Assembly: GCA_951217055.1 (NCBI GenBank)
Contig: OX578283.1
Span: forward strand, 1,116,001-1,180,000
Source: Gerris lacustris
Taxonomy: Eukaryota; Arthropoda; Insecta; Hemiptera; Gerridae
Direction of reading: 5' to 3'
Length of the DNA: 64,000 nucleotides
The notes under the pieces are model-generated. The model made no database searches. It was not told the DNA's origin and saw only the letters and a program-made list of their open reading frames with translations. Made by a program: the position numbers and the translations under genes. This document shows, piece by piece, positions 34,175 to 46,237 of this stretch. The stretch's first letter is position 1. Every line of letters starts with the position of its first letter.

Positions 34175-34903
34175 TAGGGTCCGTAGGCAAAACCAAGGAC
34201 CCTTATATTTTCCTGAGTGTCTCTGTCCGTCCGTCCTGTCGCCTGTTCTCACGGCTACACCTTTCGTCCGATCACTTTGAAATTTGGCATGTATGTGTCT
34301 TGTACCTGCCCACATATTTTAAAAATATAGCGACTTAAAAATTTTTTTTTTTTTAAAAATTAGGGTAAAAAAACTTAAGGGTTAAAATTTTTTAATTTTT
34401 TTCGACACCGTGAGGGGTATCATATGAAAGGGTACGCCGAGCTGATTACGAAAATATATAATTCTTTGGTTATAACTTTGATAGGGCGAGTGTAGGCAAG
34501 TTTGAAGTGGGTGTGAAACGTGCCCCCCCCCCTTCTATCTCGCTTATGTGAAGTGCAAAAAATCTGAAAAAATTCCTGAACATTCTTCGACTAAAAGTAA
34601 AGATATCACTTTTTGGAAATTTCGAAAAAAATATTATTTTATTTTTTATTGACAAAATACTTTTTTTTAATAACTATGGACTTTTCGATGTATTTATATG
34701 GTTTTAGTCCGGTTCAGTAGCAAAAAAATACTTTATCAGAAGTTTGATTATGTGTTTTGAGAATATCAGACCCATATAGGATAGTTCAAAGTAAGCTTTT
34801 TAGCATTTTAAAAAACACCATCAATAGGGTACTACTTAAACTACACAGGGTTGCCTACGGATCCTCTCTGGGTGCTGACTAGCACACACTTGACCTGTTT
34901 ATT
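34175..34903 (-). mobile_element. Element G, copy 2
   Basis: Inverted copy of 30281-30995 inserted in the 3' part of the Helitron. Starts AGGGTCCGTAGGCAAAACC and ends with the GTGCTGACTAGCACAC hairpin. Confidence 0.7.
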
Positions 34904-34968
34904 TTATGATAGTTAACTTATCAAATTAAAATATAACACTCCGTAGCAAAGCACGGGTATCCAGCTAT

Positions 34969-35260
34969 TAACAGTATAAACAAACAATAAGCCAATCAGC
35001 ATCAACAATACGGCGTGATAGTTCTTGTATCTGCCACGTGAGTACTCTGACTACCGTGATAAACTCATAACTCATAACTGTCTAGTGAGACGAGATAGTG
35101 TGGTGGTTGTATCCCGACAGAGTCTATCACGTAGTCAACACGGTAATCATCGATGCGATAATGGCCGCTTTCTATCACGTCAACTATTACCGATAAAACG
35201 GGACTTGATATAGAATACAGATGTGAGACATGATAGTAGAAACTCATGTCATGGCTCATA
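34969..35260. mobile_element. Element X, copy 1, right part
   Basis: Continues X (ACAGTATAAACAAACAATAA) after the Helitron; rich in CTATCACG-type short repeats. 35261-35541 beyond it holds no recognised feature. Confidence 0.6.
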
Positions 35261-35541
35261 TAGAGTTGATATGAGAGGTCAACTCGAGCTCACAGTGTCT
35301 AGTTGAGTCACCCACCCACACTGTTATTTAGGCTAATTATGCCCACAGTCTCCGCTTGAAATTCCATTCTATTCTATTAGCAACGTCTTCAACATCTCAC
35401 AAGTCGAGATAATTCTAGACTGAACCCATGACTCCAATACGCTGTTCGGCTCAATTGAACCCATCAGAGAGATACGCTGTTCAGGTCAACTCTATTCATT
35501 ACAGACAGTTAAATAACTCGTCCTTTAAAAGAAATACTTGG

Positions 35542-36312
35542 GGTGTCGCGGGACACCCGGTAGGAACGAAGTTCCTTACATTTTTCATTAAATACAAATT
35601 ATAAAATCACACTGGTAAGTACGTATACATTGCTAACTACTTATACATGGCGGAGTTAGAAAAGAGACAAAATTAAAAGTAACCAACTGTTTATACCTAG
35701 CATAGTTAAGGCAAAATTAAAAGAAAATCATTATTTGTATAATTAAAGCAAGCGCCTTACTATAAATATATTATATTGAATATAAGAAAAAAGTTGATCA
35801 TGATGAGTTTATAGTGAAAGAGTATGTTTGTTAAAGGAGTTTGGATTGAAATAGGACTGTTTTCTACCTACCCGGCCAATTAATTTAAAATATATCTCAT
35901 CCCTACTCTACAGCTTCTGCTTGTATCAGGGTGAAATTTTACATGATTATATTTTATTTATTTACAAAACAAAGTGACATTTTTGACATATATAACAAAA
36001 ATAATCAAAACAAGTCAAGTAACAGGCTTCCTTAATAACACTATTTCCCGTCTTTTGAAGCTTACGTTTACGCAAGCGTTGCGCGTGAACGCTTGGGCGG
36101 ATAACGTTTTCCGACGAACTCAGCCTGGGCATTGGTAAAATGAACATGTGTACCAAATTTCATCTAACTCGGTGATCTTTTACTCAAGTTATCGACATCT
36201 GTAGATTTCGTGACGGATTTTGCGTGACGGTGAATTTGTGACGGTGATTTTTGTCTTTTTTTCGGATTCACTCCCGGGCTCCAGAACGTGCCATAAGGAA
36301 CTTCGTTCCAAA
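35542..36312 (+). mobile_element. Family A element, copy 3 (internally deleted)
   Basis: Both termini are present (hairpin 35542-35557, GGAACGAAGTTCC 35563-35575, GGAACTTCGTTCC 36297-36309) but about 300 bp of interior is missing around 35945. Confidence 0.8.
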
Positions 36313-36889
36313 ATGATTACTGCCATTCGGCTCTGGTCGAGCCATCAAGAAGAATTTTTAAACAACTTAATTCTAAACAGAGATAGGATGTGGAGCGGGA
36401 GTGGAGATCATCATTAAAAGCAGCAGCAAGTCTCTCCACGTAAAATGTACGTGGAGTAATGATAAAGAGGTATTGGTTTGTTTAGTTAGAAACACTGATA
36501 AGCGGATAAATGTATAAAAATGGTGACAAGGGGTTGGTGAAGAGGTAGGAGTGCTGGGCCAAGGAAGATTGGGGTTAGTGAAGGTAAAAGCAAGGGGAAG
36601 GATGAAGCTACATATTGAGGCCGCCCCCCCTTAGTGAGACTTGCAAGTCAAGCCTGAAGCCTGTTGCTCTGCAGAGGAAACGGGTACTTGACTCCCCGCT
36701 GTGCTTAATGCTTGATGGCTTGATGGTCGCCTCCACACAGTTCCCATCCAATCCTCCTTTCTCCAAATACTCACGCCTACAACAGTATCTATTAGATGTC
36801 AGCCAACTGCCCTCTGGATCCATAATCGAGGCAATAATTGTCCGATAAACATACGGTTTATAATGTGGCAAGATAAATCCTGACATGGA
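36313..36889. other. Unique intronic sequence
   Basis: Moderate GC. Short ORFs at 36608-36886 on both strands are not recognised. Confidence 0.4.
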
Positions 36890-36897
36890 CCCTACAC

Positions 36898-37610
36898 TAG
36901 GGTGGGACGAAAAAACTTAATTTAGAATTTTAAAAAGTCCAACATCGTAAAACTTGTGTATGCATTAGAAACTATCATACGTAAAATTTTGGCCCGATCG
37001 AATGACACTTAGGTGGTGCACTATCGCTTAAAAGTTTAAAAAAAACACTTTTTAAGAAATTTTTGATATTTTAATTTTTTTAAAATATTATAGTTATTTT
37101 TATTCACTTATTAGCACCTATTTGCTCTTTGTTGGCATATTATTTGATTGCAGGAAGAAAAAAAATTAAAACAAGTTAATTATAGATTGAGATAAGTCGG
37201 TACATACATATGTGTACCATTGAGTTATTCCAAGGTATTATTAGGACCTGCATAACACTAATTTCTCTATTATCTTTGGAATAACTCAATGGTACACATA
37301 TGTAAGTACCAACTTATCTTAATCTATAATTAACTTGTTTTAATTTTTTTTCTTCCTGCAATCAAATAATATGCCATCAAAGAGCAAATAGATGCTAATA
37401 AGTGAAAATAACTAAAATATTTTTTAAAAAATTAAAATATCAAAAATTTCTTAAAAAGTGTTTTTTAAAGCTTTGAAGCGATAGTGCACCACCTAAGTGT
37501 TATTTGATCGGGACAAAATTTTATATATGATATTTTCTAATGCATACACGAGTTTTACGAGGTTGGACTTTTTCAAATTCAAAATTAATTTTTTTTTTCG
37601 GCCCACCCTA
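36898..37610. mobile_element. Fold-back element with 8-bp target duplication (713 bp)
   Basis: Ends TAGGGTGGGAC and (with one change) GGCCCACCCTA. The arms of about 340 bp are near-perfect mirrors around 37250. Perfect duplication CCCTACAC at 36890-36897 and 37611-37618. An 8-bp duplication suggests hAT or P superfamily. No coding sequence. Confidence 0.85.
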
Positions 37611-37618
37611 CCCTACAC

Positions 37619-39040
37619 ACACCAGACCGGGGACGGACTACCTCGACTATCCCTCTCGTCAAACGTCATCTAATCAGTCAAAATTAATTAAAATAGAAAT
37701 TTCAATCGTGTTATCTGTAATCAATCTAGCAAAAGAAAATAACGCAGCATAAACGGCGCAATATCAGTATATTTGAGTATGTATTAACAGCGAATTTTCT
37801 TAACCGAAAGTTTTCAAATAACGTGTTTTTATTCTAATTGCGACTGATTCTAATTTAAATATTAATTACAAAACCGTTATTACGGCCAAGACTTGGATCT
37901 ATTAAGACTTAATGGTCTAAGTAGTTAAGTAGTTACGGTGGGTTGACATTTTGACTAACTGGGTGTTGTGTGACGGTTGATAAAACCAATACTGAGACTA
38001 TAGTGTGCTTTACGAGTCATATCAGTGCCAACCATTCAGTTTTAGCCTTATTATAACTGAACTGTGGTAAATATTTAGGGTTTTAATCAAGTTATAAAAT
38101 GATCGATGTTGCTAAACAAGATGTAGTTTGCTGCTAGAAGCATAATTTATTATTATAACTTGTTCCAGTATTTAGTTTAATTTTTCTCTCACTTTGTGAC
38201 GTACAAAGAGGCAGTCTTGAGTATATTAGACAAGCTTCAAAATCAAGGTGAGGAACACTTGAAACTGTCTGTCACATCGAGTCAGAGAAACACTTGAAAC
38301 CACTAATTAAAGTAATCATTCTTAAAGTAATTATGTCATTACTTGTGTGTAAACAAACCAGATATTCTTTCTGTTGTTTATTTTGTAATTATATTGTGAA
38401 ATGTATGTTGTCTAATTACAAAGATTGTAAAAAATATATTTTTGAAAAATAAAGGAACATTTCATTTAAAAAAAAACAAAAACTTGAATCTTATTTGAAA
38501 ATAACAAATAATTACAGTAATTAAACAAATCTTATTATTTTACAGTGATTTTTTTAAAAAAAAAAATCTAAAAATTTAGATAAAAAACAGATGTTAATAA
38601 AAAAAAGTGGCAACACTGAATTCGTTTTGCCTTTATTTTGTTTTCTTGATGACTCAAACTTTAGTCTTTTTTACAACTTCCATTTCTTTAAATCTTATAT
38701 ATATATTAAAAAGGGAACATAATAATTAGAGTAATTTTTCTGTCGTAAGTAGATAAAATATTGTATGTAACTATGCAGCAAAAGGAACATTCCAGTCTCG
38801 TTTAAAGATTACCTGCTTCGGTTACATTTTAGCAGGTAATTAACATTTTCCTGCCTCGGCTTCGCCTCGTCAGTAAATTTGTTTAGCCTATCCTCGCCTT
38901 GGGCTCGGAACTAAAACTTAACAACTTGTCAGCAAAATTCCATTTTGCTGCCTAGTAACATAAATAACTTTTGCTATTGACTTGACTTAATTATGACGGA
39001 GCAGCAACCCCCACCTCCATTATAGAGTAAATATTAAAAT
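37619..39040. other. AT-rich unique intron with a possible small MITE
   Basis: 38774-38962 has inverted ends GCAGCAAAA and TTTTGCTGC around a CTGCCTCGGCTTCGCCTCG core. The rest is AT-rich with A/T runs and no gene. Confidence 0.4.
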
Positions 39041-39469
39041 ACACTGCCAATTAGTGTGGCACATAGCTTCCTCGCATCCTATCATGTACTTTATTGTTAT
39101 ATTAACATTAAAGTTTTATTACTTTATTGTTATATTGATTATTGTGTAAGAACAATTAACATTTTTTAGTGATCTTTAACACTTTATAGGGGTGTCGCTG
39201 TAGGTTTTACTAAAAAATTGTATTTGAAAAAAATGTTCGTCTCATTGAATAGATAAGGTTTAATTTTTTTCCCGACCGAAAATTCAAATTTTAAATTTGA
39301 AGTTCACGTTTACGTGAGCGTTGCGCGTGAACGCTTGAACGGATAATGTTGTCCAACGAACTCGACCTGAGCATTGGTAAAATAAATATGTCTACCAAAT
39401 TTCATCAAAATCGGGCAACATTTACTCAAGTTATCGTCGCAAGTTTCACGATTCGCGGACACACAGACC

Positions 39470-39513
<44 letters not shown>

Positions 39514-39646
39514 CGGAACCAAAAATGTTCCCTGATGTCTGAAACGGATTTCTGTCTTGGAATTTTTAAAATCGGAGGCATAAAACTTTTTTTTTCTCAA
39601 AAGTGAACACAATACTTCCGTTACCTTCGGTAAGCTCGGAAGCAAT
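39041..39646 (+). mobile_element. Family D element, copy 2 (full length)
   Basis: Starts ACACTGCCAATTAGTGTGGC, ends with the CTTCCGTTACC...GGAAGC hairpin. Has a GACA microsatellite (about 39467-39511) next to the core module. Confidence 0.8.
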
Positions 39647-40164
39647 ATTGGGTGAATATTGCGTAAAAGATTAATAATAATATAGACATTCTTTCAAAAT
39701 GTAATTTTTATCTATGGGTTTTTACACTGTCTGCCAGTAGGTGTTTGTACCGATGCCCAGGATATGAGGTTCGGTTGAGGATCTACAAGTCAGTCCATGT
39801 GTGGATTCTCTCATAGAGTGATAACACTGTAAGAGAATCGATCTGGTATAAGGTGGGAAGATAGAGTGGACGGGCGGTCTAGGGTAAGTAAGGTTAACTG
39901 GACGGAGCGGCGCGGCGCCCATTAACTGGGTCCGTGCTCAGTGTTGCCCCAGAATCAACTCAAAGCTCAAAACAGCAGTAAATTGACACGACGGCCCCCT
40001 CATCACATTCAGTCTCATGTCCACACGAATCCAACTCATTGTCCAGCCTAATTATCATTTAATATTACTCACAGTTAAATTGCAAAACTCCTACAAGCGG
40101 TAATATAGTCAACTAATTAGTGGTAAGAAATGGAATCTTCAGTTAAGTAGCTCTGTTTTAGAAT
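39647..40164. other. Unique intronic sequence
   Basis: A GC-rich patch (39860-39945) lies within otherwise ordinary sequence. No gene seen. Confidence 0.4.
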
Positions 40165-40285
40165 AGTCTGCCAATTAGTAAGGCACATAGCTTCAGTTCC
40201 GGATTTCCCACTAGGCACTATAGGTACCTTCTAAGGGCGGCAGCATCAGGGGGCGGCAGCGACCGCGGGGCTTATCGCTAAGGGA

Positions 40286-40655
40286 GGGTGACACACTTCG
40301 CCACTGGGTAGCGCCACCTGGGTGGCGCTACCCAGTCGTCAATGAGAATAGATGGAACCTGTCACACGAGGTGGCGCCACCTGCCGGGTGGCACTACACG
40401 GTCTACCGTCCGACGGTCTAGCCGCCACCCACAGGTGGCGCCACCCGGTCAACCCATTGTTTTCAATTGAGCCTGTCACACGGTGCCACCCAAGTCCCTG
40501 CCACTCAGCCCCCACTCCTTCAATCAAGTCTAGGGGAAATCAAATCAGGGGCTGACTGCATCCCTCATATAAGTGGGTGGCTCAAGTCAGGTAGTGGGAG
40601 CAAGTGGCATCAACCAGTTGGGCGCCACCCAGGTGGCGCTACCCGGGTGGCGAAG
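40286..40655 (+). mobile_element. Family S element, copy 1
   Basis: Starts GGGTGACACACTTCGCC and is rich in GGTGGCGCCACC-type palindromes. Its right end stops at GGTGGCGAAGTG, where J3 begins, so the last 8 bp or so are missing. Inverted relative at 54008. Confidence 0.7.
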
Positions 40656-40659
40656 TGAA

Positions 40660-41178
40660 TTTTTGTATTGCGAATTTTTGAAAATTTTTTCCATGGAAAT
40701 CCGTTTTATTCTGAATCGATTCCTAAAATTTAACACTTTTTTTTATGTATATATGTGTCCCTCCAGACGATATCTCCCCTTAGGATGCACTAAAAAGTTT
40801 CAAACAAATTTTAAAATGTCAATAATATCAAAAGAAAGGATGAGTTCGTTGGCCAGAATTTTTGGAGTTCATTTAGGGGTCAAATTTTTACAATTTAGGG
40901 TCAAAAATAGCATAAAAATGTGTTTTTTCAATTTTACCCTCCTTTCATATGAAAATATGATAAAAGTGTACATAACAACAATTACTGTACTCTTAAAGAG
41001 CTTTCCAACAATATGCATCTTGAAGGGTAAATACTATTTTCACTTTTGTACCCCGTACCCCTGCGTACAATTTTTTTTTTTCACTCATGCAAATTCTAAA
41101 CCAAAATTTTCCTATATTATCATAAGCTAATGATACGCAAAATTCGCTTATTAAGTCATGGTGCATGACTGGACTTTT
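40660..41178 (-). mobile_element. Family J element, copy 3
   Basis: Reverse-oriented; ends with CATGGTGCATGACTGGACTT. Abuts S1 directly. Confidence 0.75.
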
Positions 41179-41880
41179 TTTTATTTAGCTACAGATATTT
41201 TTGTTTGCGTAATAAATATTTATTACATTCTTTTTCTCTTTTCTGTAACAATATTTTGTTTTGATATCAGGAAACAATTTAAAATGCCAAGTAGCTATGT
41301 GACCAGAAATCCATCTTTTTTTTCCAAATGATTTTAATAGGTTATGTACAACCGTAAAAATAATAAAATTAAAAAACTTTAACCGAACTGTTTGTATTTT
41401 CGTTAACTAACCAACAATACAAATTAATCACATTTATTATGGCTACGAGTATTATTAAGAAATATGGGCAACTTTTTCGCAGGAACTGTCCATAAGTGAA
41501 TAGTAAGTAGGTAATTTTTTAAAGAGGGGGAGGGGGGGGGGGGCAAGAAATATAGTGCCTAGGAGAGGATTTTTTTTAAATCTGGCCATGCATAGCTTCC
41601 TCGCGTACTTTTTTATGTTTTGCTTGTACTACTTATTATTGGCTAATTTTTTTTTTTTTTTTTTTAATCTGTCAAAATTCTTTTGTCTTTTACATGAATA
41701 GAATTATCGGTTTAGCAATGTTTTGTGTGCACAGACGGTTGAAATTAACGTGGCACCATAATAGTCCAGGAGATAGCGTGCAAAAAGTATCTATCTAACA
41801 TCAAGCTAGAATTTTGTATACAAGTCAATCTTTTAGCGCCTTTTTACTTTTTAGAATATGTGGTCGGCTAAGTTCGTCTG

Positions 41881-42507
41881 CGGGACATAGCTTGGCAATA
41901 GGCATTTGAAAAAAACAAACCGGTGGAGAACAGTCTTGTCCCACCGATTATGGTGGACAATGCGATTTTTATGATCCTGAGTACGAACTTAGTTAGTAGA
42001 CCAAAAATCAAGTTGATGGTAGTTCGTTACTTAATAGGAGGCCTCTTTGATTTGGAGTAATATTTGACTAACTAACCCATCAAGGGACAGACTAACATCA
42101 AATTGATTTTTAATACATTGTTATACATTTTCTTTTTCTATAAAAAGTTCAAAAATTCAGCTTATAAAATACCACAGTAAACATAAGTATTACGAGTTGC
42201 GCTAAAATAACATTCGATATTTTACTCGAAACTTGCACTTGGTATTATTTAGAGACTCGGAGCTGTAAAACACAGAACATGCTTTTCCTAATGGCATTAA
42301 GATATTCTGTTTAGGGTTAAGTACTACTTTTCAATGCCTAATGCCCTAGACACGATGCCCCAGCCCAGATTCCCCAGCCCAGTTTGCAACTTTATAAAGC
42401 TATTACCAGACCAGATGAAACGAAAAACAAACAAGTAAATTTAATCCACAACTCTGGCCTCGTGTTCGCTTTGATAAGACTTTAAGTGAAAATGAAAATG
42501 TATTTGT
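41881..42507. other. Unique intronic sequence
   Basis: No gene or element recognised. Confidence 0.4.
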
Positions 42508-42552
42508 GGGGGGGGGGGGGGGGGGGGCGCGTGCCCCCCCCCCCCCCCCCCC
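42508..42552. repeat. G20-CGCGTG-C19 inverted homopolymer
   Basis: Twenty G, a six-base spacer, then nineteen C: a perfect self-complementary tract directly before a family A copy. It could be real or an assembly artefact. Confidence 0.8.
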
Positions 42553-42570
42553 AGACCTAGCCGGTATAAT

Positions 42571-43235
42571 CAGGGTCTTGTTAAAAGTAAAATTGATCTG
42601 TGCTGACGCTTATTTCAATGTATTAGGTATATTATTATAATACTGCGTATTTAATCCAAGAAAGAATTATAACTTCATCTATTTAATGAGACGAACACTG
42701 ACACTGATATGAAGTGATAAAGATCGCTAAATTTATTAAAGTGGAACCAAACGTTTAAAATAAAGAAAACAACGTTTTCACCGACATCTTCCGTTCTAAC
42801 GTATAACGATTTTAATAAAACACCTTACACATTGTCTAAAGTACAATTAAAACATGCATGTAAAATTTCAACCGGATTCAAGCAGAAGCTTTAGAGTAGG
42901 GAAGAGATATATTTTAAATTAATAGGCCGGGTAGGTAGAAAACAGTCCTATTTCAATCCAACATCCTTTAACAAACCTACTCTTTAACTATAAACTCATG
43001 ATCAACTTTTTTCTTATATTCAATATATATTTATAGTAAGACGCTTGCTTTAATGATACAAATAATGATTATCTTTTAATTTTGTATTAACTCTGCTAGG
43101 TATAAACAGTTGGTTACTTTTAATTTTGTCTCTTTTAGTAGTTAGCAATGTATACGTACTTACCAGTGTGATTTATAATTTATATTTAATGAAAAATGTA
43201 AGGAACTTCGTTCCTACCGGGTGTCCCGCGACACC
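42571..43235 (-). mobile_element. Family A element, copy 4 (one end missing)
   Basis: Reverse-oriented. Its left-hand terminus is intact at 43202-43214 with the GGTGTCCCGCGACACC hairpin. The other end is lost near the G/C tract. 43236-43500 beyond holds no assignable feature. Confidence 0.75.
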
Positions 43236-43500
43236 ACACGTATTTTTGTATAGTGGTAGGGGGGTGTGCCATCAACAAGATACTAACAATCCTGACCAAT
43301 GGGGGGAGGGGAGGGGGCTCCAAAGATAATTTTTTCACGTTTTTCTTGAATAACTCGAAAACCGCGAACTCAAACGAAAAAGAGTCTACGTGCAAAATTT
43401 AACTACATGAAATATCCTTCAATAATGATTCTATACATTTATTCTCTAGATTGAATAGTTTCCGAGATACAGGGGATGGTAAATACGTGGATTATTAAAA

Positions 43501-44122
43501 TAGACTGCCAATTGGTGTGGCACATAGCTTCCTCGCATCCTATATCACGTACTTTATTCATTTTATGCTTCTACAAGCCATTATTGTATATTTTGTTTAA
43601 TTGTTTCCCCCTTTTTTTAATCAGTCAAAATTGTTTTTGATGACTTCGAAGTTTTACATTAATTAAAGTATCAATTTAGCAAAAGTTAAAGAGCGCTGAC
43701 GGTTCAAATTAATCTGAGGCTATCTGCGAGTTACTTTCGATAAACTTTTAAAAATTTTCATACAAATCAGATAAGTACTTTTGAAGCTATAGGTGTAAAT
43801 ATATGTGTTTGTGCGCATGTGGAAGAGAAACAAATAGGCGCAGAGGGTTGAAACTTATATGGGACCAACAATGAGCTAATTACAGGGCTTGTAGCAGGTT
43901 TTCCTCAAAATTAAGTGACTTTAGTGTCTATTTTTTTCAAAATAAGTGACTTTTAAGTGACCTGTTTTCCCCAAATAAGTGACTTTAAGTGACTTAATTT
44001 TAAGTAAAAAAAAAATTATTTTAGTTACTTTTTGTTGTTTAGCACTGTTAAAAAAATGCAATTATAAAAATTTTAAGAACGGTTTTTTGTTCATTTGATT
44101 TTGTGTACCGTAACTGTACGGG

Positions 44123-44158
<36 letters not shown>

Positions 44159-45230
44159 GACGAAGTTTATAAATTCAAATATTGATAACTTCAAAATAGC
44201 GGCCAATATCAAAATCGAATTTGGAGGGCTTGTTTGTCATACAGAGAGATACATTCGTGCCAAATTTCAACTCGATCAGGACCATTTTCAATTTATTACA
44301 ATTATTTAAAATTTATGCTGACTCAGCAAACTGCGTTCAAGATGGCGGAAAAAGTTGATATTCTGGGTAAAGACTCACTACAGGTAAAGACTGATTTTCT
44401 GCCAAGTTTCAACTCTCTAGGTTAAATACCTTGGGCGCTACGATAATTACATACGTACATTCACACATACATACATACATACATACAGACGTCATGCTGA
44501 AAACCACTCAAGATGTCTTAAAAACACCCAAAACGGAGAATTCTGTTGAAATCTCGAAAAAGTTTTTGGTGAAAACAATACTTTTTCTACTATAGGTTGT
44601 GAGGAAAAGTAATAACAATCAGGAGGGAGTTAGGAATAAAATATTCTTTTCATCTTTGTTTTTATTATTTTTATTTTCTTTATCCATCTTTTTAATATTG
44701 ACGATAAAACACAACACACGCCAGCTGAATCTAGTGCAACTGTTACAAACTTTATCATTCATCACAGTCCAAAGTAGGCCTAATATAAAATTCATAGTTA
44801 AAAAAAATCTTGAGCTTACAAATCCCTTTTGAAAAACAGTTAAAATATATGTTGTGTATTTAAAAAACACAAAAAATTATCCTTGTAAGCCCAAATAAGT
44901 GACTTTCAGTGACTTTTTTTTAAAAAAGTGCACTTTTTACAAAAAAGTGACTCTCGTCAAAATAAGTGACTTTTAGTGACTTTCAGTGACTCACTACAAG
45001 CCCTGTAATTATGACCTACCATCCAAATTTCATTGAAATTGGATATGCAGTTTTTAAGATATGTTGGTTCGCAATAATAGAGCGACAGACAGACAAGGAA
45101 CCAAAAATGTTCCCTGATGTCTGAAACGGATTTCTGTCTTGGAATTTTTGAAATCGGAGACATAAAATATTTTCATTCTCCAGAGCGATCACATAGCTTC
45201 CGTTACCTTCGGTAAGCTTGGAAGCAATAG
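43501..45230 (+). mobile_element. Family B element, copy 6, split by element Y
   Basis: Starts TAGACTGCCAATTGGTGTGG and ends with the hairpin CTTCCGTTACC...GCTTGGAAGC. Interrupted at 43883-45005. Confidence 0.8.
43883..45005. mobile_element. TIR element Y (1,123 bp), 6-bp target duplication
   Basis: Perfect 12-bp TIRs CAGGGCTTGTAG / CTACAAGCCCTG. Duplication TAATTA at 43877-43882 and 45006-45011; other B copies show the empty site. Many copies of AAGTGACTTT lie just inside both ends. Contains an A33 run at 44124 and a core-module match near 44255. No transposase recognised. The CAGGG ends recall hAT, but hAT normally duplicates 8 bp. Confidence 0.85.
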
Positions 45231-45754
45231 TATTTTATAATTTATTCATTCATTTTATGGTTTATTAATTGTTTAATGTCAAATTAAGTGGTTATAGACC
45301 GAATTTTAAATTTCTGTACAGGCAATATGCTGTATTAAGGGATAAATTGTGTGCTGGGGATAATGGAGGGCAGATGCGTGAGAGAAGGCAGGACCTGGGT
45401 TCCCGTCCCATTATCCCGACCCTACCCCCCGTAATGCATTTTACGTCTACTTCTCTGTAGTGAGTCGATATATATTATGTGTGTGTGTGTAGGGAGGGGC
45501 GTTGAATGTGTGTCTCTATGTGTTATCCCCCAACCAAAATAAAAAACACTGCCTATATACCAGTGATTCACAGATTAAACTGAAACTAAAACTCGGATTA
45601 CGTGTGAAGGGGACCCAGGGTGTCTTCGTACAACAGTGCATAAATAAATCATAGCTTTGTCTAAACTTATATATTGTTATTACACCAATATATGTAATAC
45701 AATAAGTTAATCTTTTATAATAATAATTTCAAGATAAAAATAATTTTTAATATA
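45231..45754. other. Unique intronic sequence
   Basis: Has a GT microsatellite near 45478. No gene. Confidence 0.4.
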
Positions 45755-46237
45755 CTACGTTTTTAAATTTTCTGTTGAATCGTATGTAATGTTGATAATA
45801 TAATTGTTATTGTTATATAATATATAATGCTAGTGAAAAAAAAATAGTTCCGAATTTATTTACTTCACATAAATGACAACCATCCAGAGAGCTGATCTTA
45901 AACCTATAAAAGGACACATCTTTGTACAACGGATCTCCTCAACACCAAATCTAAAGCATGCCATCGATATATTTGAAATAATATTAATAATATAATCGAT
46001 ATTTCCTGTTTTGCTGTCATTCAATGTTTATCTATCACAAATTTGAGACCCGTCAAAATGAAGATTGCGTAAATATGGGACATGGCAAAAACAAATAAAA
46101 TAACTTGCGGATTTTTTCCGAACTAACTTTCCGCACAGCCAAATTTGCTGAAAACGAATTAAATTCTGCTGAAAGATGGCTAAAAGTATTAAAATAATGC
46201 ATTGTCATCGTGTTCTGAGCTATGCTAAAAGTTTCAA
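45755..46237 (+). mobile_element. Family K element, copy 1 (3' truncated)
   Basis: Starts CTACGTTTTTAAATTTTCTG as in the full copy at 49562; ends at GCTATGCTAAAAGTTTCA, where the similarity stops. Confidence 0.7.

Larger units (their letters stand above)
31279..34968 (+). mobile_element. Helitron carrying nested insertions (3.7 kb)
   Basis: Starts TCTATATATATAAAATCC and ends CGTAGCAAAGCACGGGTATC + CAGCTAT, the family 3' end with the final G changed to T. The empty site is shown by the X copy at 56 kb. The first 320 bp (CACTCACTCACTCATTGACAC...) differ from the Helitron at 2890, whereas the 3' part (33816 on) matches it, so it may be a hybrid or one Helitron inside another. Confidence 0.7.
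40194..41590. mobile_element. hAT-like element carrying S1 and J3 (1.4 kb)
   Basis: Flanked by the perfect 8-bp duplication CATAGCTT (40186-40193 and 41591-41598). The host B sequence proves the empty site. Ends CAGTTCCGGATTT and (complement) CATGGCCAGATTT are imperfect TIRs, followed inward by an inverted CCTAGGCAC / GTGCCTAGG-like pair. No transposase. Confidence 0.75.
40165..41880 (+). mobile_element. Family B-like element split by a hAT
   Basis: B starts at 40165 (TCTGCCAATTAGTAAGGCAC) and resumes at 41591 (CATAGCTTCCTCGCGTAC), continuing diverged to about 41880. The hAT at 40194-41590 interrupts it. Confidence 0.65.

Noticed and set aside
40573..41130. 185-codon ORF on the plus strand
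   Set aside because: It spans the S1/J3 junction and translates non-coding repeat sequence.
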